From UBA2033 sp035345875 (lineage in GTDB: Bacteria > Spirochaetota > Leptospiria > Leptospirales > Leptospiraceae), in NCBI GenBank assembly GCA_035345875.1, contig DAORDH010000028.1, positions 1-64,000 of the forward strand: 64,000 nucleotides of DNA, read 5' to 3'. The notes beneath the pieces are model-generated. The model had not been told where the DNA came from and did no database searches. It saw only the letters and a program-made list of their open reading frames with translations. The position numbers were made by a program, and so were the translations under genes. Positions 1 to 5,861 of the stretch are shown piece by piece. Positions within the stretch are counted from its first letter, which is position 1; each line of letters starts with the position of its first letter.

Positions 1-3
1 ATC

Positions 4-38
4 AAAAGCCTGATATCGTTAGATGTCGGGCTTTTTTG
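4..38 (+). terminator. Rho-independent terminator of a gene left of the window
   Basis: A 14-bp stem (4-17 with 22-35, two G-T wobbles) closes on a GTTA tetraloop and ends in a run of six T. It is a textbook intrinsic terminator on the plus strand, so a plus-strand gene ends just outside the window. The A-run on the other arm means it could also work in the opposite direction. Confidence 0.8.
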
Positions 39-287
39 TTTTTGTGCTGGTGTGAGTAAAGCTTGAGAGATTACTTGTAAAAAAAATTCCAGACTGAATT
101 TCGAAAGACCTCATCGCCTTTGTTAAAAAAAGCTCGTTGCATGATCTTCTGTTGAACTATCATTACAGGAGACGGAAGGTTTAGGACTTAGAAATATTGA
201 TTCCAAAGTGCATGCCTGAAAACTGCGATTGCAGTAAAAATATTTTTTCATTGATTTTTTTAAAAAAAGAACTATTAATTAATATCT

Positions 288-470
288 ATGAGTTTACAAG
301 CCTATAAATTCGAAGCAATTGTATTCCAAGATGGTATAATTCATATCCAACAGATGCTAGAATTGGCTAATCAGGATATTGAATTTTTTATTCTAGTAAA
401 ACACAAACCATCGAATCAAAATAAACCGCAGGAAGTCGATTTATTCTACAAAAATGGACAGGCTCCTTAA
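288..470 (+). CDS. Small hypothetical protein (60 aa), antitoxin-like in shape
   Basis: No family recognised with certainty. The start, a short beta-rich segment of the type 'YKFEAIV...GIIHI', resembles the N-terminus of small antitoxin-like proteins that normally precede a PIN toxin. The usual helical C-terminal tail is missing and no PIN toxin follows, only a 55-aa ORF overlapping its 3' end. It lies in a decayed accessory stretch, so it may be a remnant. Coding status is plausible but not proven. Confidence 0.4.
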   Translation: MSLQAYKFEAIVFQDGIIHIQQMLELANQDIEFFILVKHKPSNQNKPQEVDLFYKNGQAP

Positions 471-621
471 CAACATTGAAATAATTCTTACCAGAAATGA
501 AGAAGATTTAAAAGATTCTGAATTAAAAATTTATTCGCCTGTGAATTTTTTGAATAAGGTAAGAGAATCGGAATCGTATTTATCGCTACGTATACAAAAA
601 CTTTTGAAAATTTATAAATAG
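454..621 (+). CDS. Tiny ORF (55 aa) overlapping the preceding small gene
   Basis: An ATG at 454, inside the last codons of the upstream ORF in a different frame, opens a 55-codon frame ending in TAG at 619-621. The predicted peptide is charged and helical (begins MDRLLNNIEI) and overlaps the 3' end of the opposite-strand hsdR fragment by 36 nt. The 17-nt overlap is typical of coupled two-gene cassettes, but no homology is recognised and the reading frame could be chance. Confidence 0.3.
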   Translation: MDRLLNNIEIILTRNEEDLKDSELKIYSPVNFLNKVRESESYLSLRIQKLLKIYK

Positions 622-1251
622 CGAACTGATTTCTTTTACTTCCCCTAAAATAGATTTAGCATCTTCTAAAGATTGATATTTATTTTTTAGTAGTATAGGT
701 AATTTTTCCTGTGAAAGTTCTTCTACTCCTGTTTCGATGTATCTACTAAGAACAAAGTCCACAAATTCAATCTGTTCTTTTGTGAGAGAGGCATAAATGT
801 TTTTCTGTGCGTTAAGAACCCTTTCTTCTCTAGTGATAGGTTTTGTATTGCTATTAAAAACATATTCCAAAACATCAAATAGATCAGATTTCTCTACTTC
901 GATTAATTGTTGAAGTGTTGTTAACTCTTGAATTCCAAATCCAGCATCTTCCAAATTTTCCAAAAGAGTTTGTCTTGTGATTGGGTTACTCCAAAGTATT
1001 CGCAGCTCTTCTTCACTTGTAAAAAAATTAGGAAGCTCTCCGAGTAAATGTTTTAAAAATTCTTCTGCCGTAATTGGTTTTCCATCTGCACTCCAAAAAG
1101 AAGTGGTAACTGTGTGCTTGATTTCTCTTACCCGAGAAGGTGCAATTTGATACATAGAGTCTTTCGATTCAAGTCGAACCGGTTCTACGGGCGAACCGAT
1201 AGATTGGATAAATAGATTTAAAATTTCAGCATGATCCGTGATCTTCTTTTT
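586..1251 (-). pseudogene. hsdR: 3' fragment of type I restriction enzyme HsdR (EcoEI-type C-terminal domain)
   Basis: The open frame runs from the TAA at 586 back to an in-frame stop at 1252-1254; the first ATG in it is at 1155 (189 aa from there). The sequence matches the C-terminal helical domain of EcoEI-type HsdR subunits: an 'LRILWSNP.TRQTLLENLEDAGF' pattern, 'DLFDVLEYVFNSNTKPITREER', a 'LTKEQIEFVDFVLSRY' helix and a terminal 'FQKFLY'. A complete HsdR is roughly 800-1000 residues with helicase and nuclease domains; all of that is absent, and no hsdM or hsdS is nearby. I read it as the tail of a deleted restriction gene. Upstream it abuts repeat-like non-coding sequence near 1251-1390. 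Confidence 0.75.
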
Positions 1252-1390
1252 TTACCACCGAGTTTCAGCGATAAAAATTTTAAAAGCCATTTGCGAGTAT
1301 TTGTGCCATTCGTGGCTAAACATTTTTTTGAACCATGAATTACACGAAAAGTTCTTGGCAAAAATGGACTATGACTCCATAATAGCCAGA
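1251..1390. repeat. Degenerate dispersed intergenic repeat
   Basis: The stretch starting TTACCACCGAGTTTCAGCGA continues into a GATAAAAATTTTAAAA segment that is also present at 3883-3899 on the far side of the IS element. The ACCACCGAG start matches the inverted-repeat elements near 17806 and 34357. Short 'CCATTCGTGG' and 'ATTACACGAA' words are similar to those near 46885. It is non-coding; a 62-codon frame through it is not credible. Confidence 0.45.
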
Positions 1391-1392
1391 GA

Positions 1393-2565
1393 ATGTGGAT
1401 TGAAAGAGATATTTCTCAAACGATAAATAAGAGTAAAGATGTGATTCAAGTGATACGAGGACCAAGGCAAATTGGGAAAACTAGTTTGTTTTTAAAGTTG
1501 GATCCAGACTTTAAAGAATTATCTCTAGACGATCCAATCCTAAGAGAACTTGCCAAAAACGATCCTGATTTATTTTTAAAACAATTTTCCGATAAAAAGA
1601 TTTTTATTGATGAAGCACAGTATGCTCCTTCTCTTTTTCCTTCCCTCAAAAGAAAAGCTGATTTATACAAAAGAGAGAACAAAGGTAGGTTACATACAAT
1701 TATCCGCTTATCTGGTTCGAATCAGATTTTAATGGATAAAAATGTAAAAGAAAGTTTATCTGGGAGAGCTGGGTTTTTTGATATGAATACATTGAGTGTT
1801 TCTGAAATCTTAGCATTTAAAAAATACAAAATCCAAGATATATTATTTAGAGGTGGCTGGCCTGAAATCTACGCTGAAAAAAATATTGATCCCAAAAAAT
1901 ATTTAGATGATTATATAAATAGTTATGTAGAAAAAGATATAGTATTGAGTGCAGGAATTCAAAAGAGTAACCAGTTTTTAAAATTTATAAAACTGCTTGC
2001 AGGTCGTGTTGGAAATTTATTAGAATATGCATCTATCAGTCAGGAAGTGGGAGTAGATAGCAAAACGATTAAAGATTGGGTTTCTGTTTTGGAAAGAATG
2101 CAAATCATTTCTTTACTCATGCCTTATTCTACAAACCTCACCAATAGACTGGTTAAGTCTCCCAAAATTTATTTTCTAGATACTGGGCTTGCGTGTCGTT
2201 TACAAGGTTGGACGTCAGCAGAGCCTATTCTCACTTCGCCTCAGCAGGGAGGTCTATTTGAAAATTTAGTTTTCTCAGAGATTTATAAATTGAATTTGAA
2301 TTACCAACTAGGCTGGCAATTTTTTCACTGGAGAAGTAGAGACGGAGAAGAAATTGATTTTTTAATCCAAAAAGATCCCATCCATTTTCTATTTATTGAA
2401 TCGAAGGTTTCTCCTCAAAACCTTCCACCACTGACAGATTTTAGAGAAGTAAAAAAAGTATTCAAAGAAAAAATCCCGAAAATAATTCTATGCCACCAAG
2501 AAGGAAATTATATTTTAAATGAGAAAGTCCCTATTTCTCTGCTAAAAGAGTTTTTGATGAAATAA
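1393..2565 (+). CDS. AAA_14/DUF4143 family ATPase
   Basis: 390-aa protein of the AAA_14 plus DUF4143 family, ATPases often encoded on mobile or accessory DNA and of unsettled cellular role. Walker A is GPRQIGKTS at residues 23-31 and Walker B is the KIFIDEAQYAP strand near residue 70. A sensor-like 'RLSGSNQ' follows, then 'GGWPEIYAE' and 'DYINSYVEKDI', typical of the family. The C-terminal DUF4143 half contains a 'YFLDTGLACRLQGW' segment and a 'WRSRDGEEIDFLI...FIESK' motif resembling a PD-(D/E)XK nuclease core. Full length for the family. The start at 1393 is an ATG directly before the conserved N-terminus. It sits alone between the hsdR remnant and the IS110 element, consistent with island cargo. 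Confidence 0.85.
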   Translation: MWIERDISQTINKSKDVIQVIRGPRQIGKTSLFLKLDPDFKELSLDDPILRELAKNDPDLFLKQFSDKKIFIDEAQYAPSLFPSLKRKADLYKRENKGRLHTIIRLSGSNQILMDKNVKESLSGRAGFFDMNTLSVSEILAFKKYKIQDILFRGGWPEIYAEKNIDPKKYLDDYINSYVEKDIVLSAGIQKSNQFLKFIKLLAGRVGNLLEYASISQEVGVDSKTIKDWVSVLERMQIISLLMPYSTNLTNRLVKSPKIYFLDTGLACRLQGWTSAEPILTSPQQGGLFENLVFSEIYKLNLNYQLGWQFFHWRSRDGEEIDFLIQKDPIHFLFIESKVSPQNLPPLTDFREVKKVFKEKIPKIILCHQEGNYILNEKVPISLLKEFLMK

Positions 2566-2600
2566 AACCATTCGTTTTTTTTCCACCGATGAACTGTGAT

Positions 2601-2628
2601 GAAAAAGTCAAGCCAAACAGACTTTTTC
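2601..2628 (-). terminator. Hairpin at the 3' end of the IS110 transposase
   Basis: A perfect 9-bp inverted repeat, GAAAAAGTC (2601-2609) and GACTTTTTC (2620-2628), encloses a 10-nt loop and straddles the transposase stop codon. It may terminate the transposase transcript or block read-through from flanking genes. Confidence 0.5.
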
Positions 2629-3567
2629 GTCATAGAGATCACCATTTTTAACAATTGTAAAAGCTATCTTCAATAACTTGTTTGCGACAGCCATTAAAGC
2701 TACCATTGTATGTTTTCCATTTTTTCTTAATCTATCATACATTTCTCTGCACACATAATTACGTTTGATAGCAGACAATGAGCACATATACAAAAGTTGT
2801 CTTGTATAACTCATTCCCATTTTTGCTATTGAACTTTTACCTTTGACACTAGTGCCGGATTCAGTAATACGCGGACAGAGCCCGATATATGCAGATAATT
2901 GTTTATAGCTTGTAAAGTTTTCAAAGTTTTTTGTGACAATTATTAGTTCAATAGCGGATAACGATCCTATTCCAGGTATACTTTTTAAACACTTATATGT
3001 CTCACTCGCTTTCTCTTTAACTATTTCACTCATATTCTTTTCTAATTCATCAATTTGCTTCTCTAAATTTTTAATTGTTTCTTCAATAAATTTGATAGAC
3101 GTCAGATCTGGACGAACCCTTGACTTTAAAGCATGCAATTGATTTTTAAATCTTGAAACGGTTTCTTTAAGTTGTTTTAAAACAGAACGTCTTTGTGATA
3201 AATCCTCCATGTATTCTGGACTAGGTTTTTCAGGCTCCGGAGTCATTTTTAATCCAAACTCTGCAATCAACACTGCATCTGAAGAATCTGTTTTTGTTCT
3301 GCTTAAGTTCATCTTAGAAAAATGTTTTATCCTTAGCGGATTAACGACTGAAACCTCAAAACCAGATTGCATTATTCTTTTCACTAATCGCGTCGAATAA
3401 GAACCTGTAGCCTCTAATACGCTCCTATCGTCTTTCTTTAATTTCTTTATAAATTTTTTCACACCTTCTTCGTTATTTACAAACTGAACAACTTTGTATT
3501 TAGAATTAGAAGATGGAAATGCAACTTCAAAAGTATCCTTAGCCACATCAATGCCTATGTATCTCAT
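2608..3567 (-). CDS. IS110-family transposase/recombinase
   Basis: 319 aa, normal length for the family. The N-terminal DEDD RuvC-like domain begins 'YIGIDVAKDTFEVAF' with catalytic Asp 7, has the Glu in 'SVLEATGSYS' and the Asp pair in 'SRTKTDSSDAVLIAEFG'. A coiled-coil linker follows around residues 125-190. The C-terminal Transposase_20 domain carries 'LKSIPGIGSLSAIELI', 'AYIGLCPRITESGTS' and 'GKSSIAKMGMSYTRQLLY'. The catalytic Ser expected in 'GTS/GKSS' is present. A good ribosome-binding site (AGAGGT, 8 nt upstream) supports the ATG at 3565-3567. No frameshift, so the element looks functional. IS110 enzymes use an RNA guide encoded in the element's non-coding end. Confidence 0.93.
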   Translation of the reverse strand: MRYIGIDVAKDTFEVAFPSSNSKYKVVQFVNNEEGVKKFIKKLKKDDRSVLEATGSYSTRLVKRIMQSGFEVSVVNPLRIKHFSKMNLSRTKTDSSDAVLIAEFGLKMTPEPEKPSPEYMEDLSQRRSVLKQLKETVSRFKNQLHALKSRVRPDLTSIKFIEETIKNLEKQIDELEKNMSEIVKEKASETYKCLKSIPGIGSLSAIELIIVTKNFENFTSYKQLSAYIGLCPRITESGTSVKGKSSIAKMGMSYTRQLLYMCSLSAIKRNYVCREMYDRLRKNGKHTMVALMAVANKLLKIAFTIVKNGDLYDEKVCLA

Positions 3568-3840
3568 CTTTATTACCTCTATTAAAATTTTACTTGTAAA
3601 AAACTAAATTTTTTTGAGTAATTAAAATTACCCAAAAAAAGGCTTAGCAGGAGAGAAAAAAATTTTACTCTATCATCACACATACAAGCTCGTTGCCTAC
3701 TGAACTGTCCAGAGTTGAAATTTAGGAAAGGGAACCTGCATCGGTGACGGTCTTCTGACCATACACACTTCTCGGTTTGTTTCTCCTTTCCTCTCTCTTG
3801 TTAAGTTATTTTATTTTTCTACTTTATTTAAAAAATCTCT
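3568..3840 (-). ncRNA. IS110 non-coding leader, candidate bridge RNA
   Basis: The 270 bases upstream of the transposase hold no gene but clear structure. AGGAAAGG at 3724-3731 pairs perfectly with CCTTTCCT at 3785-3792, enclosing a nested GGTC-TTCT-GACC hairpin at 3749-3760 with large unpaired internal loops. Known IS110-group elements encode a roughly 150-200 nt bridge RNA in this position, read on the transposase strand, with loops pairing to target and donor DNA. Assignment as bridge RNA is inference from position and folding. Confidence 0.5.
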
Positions 3841-3893
3841 TTTTTTAACATATGATGAACACGGATATGCACGGAGTCTCACGGATAAAAATT

Positions 3894-5218
3894 TTAAAAC
3901 CTCACCGCATACTTTCCTGCAAGTAATTCATTATTCAAAAACAATCCATCCTTTAGAACCTTCTCTTCGTCCAATTCATTCTTTAGATAAAACACATCCA
4001 CGAGATAGCGATCATATTTATCTTTCCCATGAGTTTTGATAATTAGAAACTTGCAATCTTTCAAACAAGACTCGATAAATCTTTTAGAGGCAAGTCCCTT
4101 TTTGGAAGACGTTAGGGGATTTTGAGGAGAGGTTGAAATCTCGGGAGCGTCTAATCCGCGTAGCCGCAGGCGTTGTTTTATGGAGATCGAAAAGCCTAGG
4201 TCTATTGTTACTAGTAATGTGTCTCCGTCTATGACTCTTTCTAGATAGGCTTTGTAGGTGAATCGTTCTTTGTGGTTTGTCTTGAGCTTAAAGGAATAAT
4301 CCTTGTTATCCTTAATGGATTCGACGATTGAGCCTAGTTTGAATTTTGAGAGTTTTTCTTTTTCTTCTAAGAGAATCGAAAAACCTAAGTCGATATGCGG
4401 TATGCTATCTGCATCCTCTGCTTTGTATTTTCTGACTACCTTGTAAGTGTAGAGTTTTAAGTAGGGTCGAGTAAGAGTTTTCGCTTCTTCTTTGGTTTTG
4501 GGNNNNNNNNNNNNNNNNNNNNNNNNNNNNNNNNNNNNNNNNNNNNNNNNNNNNNNNNNNNNNNNNNNNNNNNNNNNNNNNNNNNNNNNNNNNNNNNNNN
4601 NNTGTAGAGTTTTAAGTAGGGTCGAGTAAGAGTTTTCGCTTCTTCTTTGGTTTTGGGTTCTGGTTTGGATTTATTTTTTTTGTCGGCTAATTCTTGTTTG
4701 ACCAAGCTTAATAAATCGCGGTTGGATAGTTTCCTTTGGATTGCTTTTTTTTCTAGGCTTAGTCTTGTGTTTTGGTTTTCTATGAGGAGTAGACTTACGT
4801 AATGACTCCAAGATAATTCGGAGTGGAATTTCTTTGCTTTGTAGTATAGATAGAATTTTCGCATATACCCAAGATTTCTTTCGGAGAAACCTTTTTGGTA
4901 TTTTCTGCTAAGATCTTTCGATAGTTGTTTTAAAACTTGGTCGCCGTAATTGGCTCGTGCTTTTTTCTTTTGTGTGATTTCTATGATTCTTTGTCCTATC
5001 TTCCAATTGGAGGATAATACAGCCTTGTTCCAATCTTCGTTTCCTTCTTCTAGTGATTGTTCGTAAATTTTGGATATGTCTTTTAGGACGTTGTGGTATT
5101 GAGTTTGGGAGATTCCAGAAGATTCGGTAGCCATTTGTATGATGTCGTATATTGAAAACTGTAGGTAGTCAAGCTGAAATTGGTTGTCTGGAGTTTTATG
5201 GAAACTGAGTTGAGTCAA
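3894..5218 (-). CDS. DUF1016 (YhcG_N) protein fused to a thermonuclease (SNase-like) domain, interrupted by scaffold gap
   Basis: The 5' part (5218-4603) encodes a DUF1016/YhcG N-terminal domain: 'SSNWKIGQRIIEI', 'ARANYGDQVLKQLSKDLS', 'GFSERNLGYMRKFYL' and 'LSWSHYVSLLLIEN'. The 3' part (4502-3894) encodes an SNase-like nuclease with VIDGDTLLV, RLRLRGLDAPEI and KYDRYLVDVF, so equivalents of the staphylococcal nuclease residues Asp21, Arg35, Asp40, Glu43 and Arg87 are all present. 100 N separate them, flanked by the same 55 bases on each side. Removing the N and one copy leaves exactly 390 codons in a single frame (389 aa), so this is one intact gene. The start at 5218 is TTG; an ATG at 5134 (361 aa) is a good alternative. 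Probable nuclease of an accessory or defence locus. Confidence 0.8.
4503..4602. other. Scaffold gap of 100 N with duplicated flanks
   Basis: Exactly 100 N. The 55 bases at 4448-4502 are identical to those at 4603-4657, the signature of two overlapping contig ends placed side by side by a scaffolder. The true sequence very likely has no gap and one copy. Confidence 0.95.
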
Positions 5219-5861
5219 TAACTCACCATACGCAAAAGCATTAAATTTGAGGTTACTGGAATGAAAAGCTTAATATTAGGAAATTCTAATGAATCAATAA
5301 ATTCAATAGCCTGCGGCAGCAAACCCACCGTTAGGTGTAACCCATCCCTCAGCGTTGGGCACGCTGGTGACTCACCTTGCGTAAGGTGAGTCAATAAAAT
5401 CAAGGTAGAATCAGGTTTTTGGAATTTGAAGTAGGGTGGGGATTGTAAAATATTTTCTAGATTTCGCAGACAGTCTGCAAAATTATTTAAAGTTTAGCGG
5501 ATAATACAGAATAGCCGCTATTAGAATCAAAGTGTTTTGACGGTGAATCTTTTCCAGTCAGGAAAAACAAAAACGCGATCCCTTTCGCAAAAGGAGTTTT
5601 AACTTTGTGATCTTCTTGCCCTTCTTGGGAAAAAGTCTTTTTATTTCTAGCGTTAGGGATCGAATGGGGTCGAGTTTTTTCATCTGTTTGAAAAAACTTG
5701 ACCAGAATGAGAGCCCGACGGCAGTAGTGGAAAAAAGTCAATAGCAAATAAGAACGAGTTGCCGGAACGCCCACCCAATGAATCAATTGTTTGGAAGCTA
5801 GTAGTTAAAAACCTTCCCTATGATTTTTAAATTCCACTTCTCTCTCTGGAAGCGGAGAATT
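5219..5861. other. Gene-poor stretch with a strong hairpin
   Basis: No convincing gene. 5369-5392 is a perfect 10-bp inverted repeat (GACTCACCTT, loop GCGT, AAGGTGAGTC). A related 'GAGTCAATAACTCACC' string occurs at 5212-5227, next to the start of the DUF1016 gene. A 99-codon minus-strand frame at 5487-5786 has a protein composition unlike its neighbours (rich in Arg, His and Lys with no domain) and looks like translated repeat or decayed DNA. A weaker hairpin near 5832-5856 lies just past the histidine kinase stop and may end its transcript. Confidence 0.5.

Larger units (their letters stand above)
2590..3855 (-). mobile_element. IS110-family insertion sequence, apparently complete
   Basis: About 1.27 kb, containing one transposase gene and a roughly 280-bp non-coding leader. 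Boundaries are inferred, not read from terminal repeats, because IS110 elements lack conventional inverted ends. GATGAAC occurs at both junctions (2588-2594 and 3852-3858). Joining the flanks would restore a continuous 'CCACCGATGAACACGGAT' string of the kind seen in dispersed repeats of this genome. Exact ends could shift by several bases. Confidence 0.65.

Noticed and set aside
131..141. AAGCTCGTTGC shared with 3687-3697 in the IS leader
   Set aside because: An 11-base match alone in 64 kb is weak, and the flanking bases do not continue to match; not evidence of a second IS end.
1238..1426. 62-codon plus-strand frame before the DUF4143 ATPase
   Set aside because: It runs through repeat-like non-coding DNA and overlaps the real gene start in another frame; no ribosome-binding site.
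5215..5403. 62-codon minus-strand frame overlapping the DUF1016 start
   Set aside because: Crosses a perfect 10-bp hairpin and has no recognisable protein character.
5487..5786. 99-codon minus-strand frame
   Set aside because: Composition unlike neighbouring genes, no domain, no ribosome-binding site; looks like translated decayed repeat.
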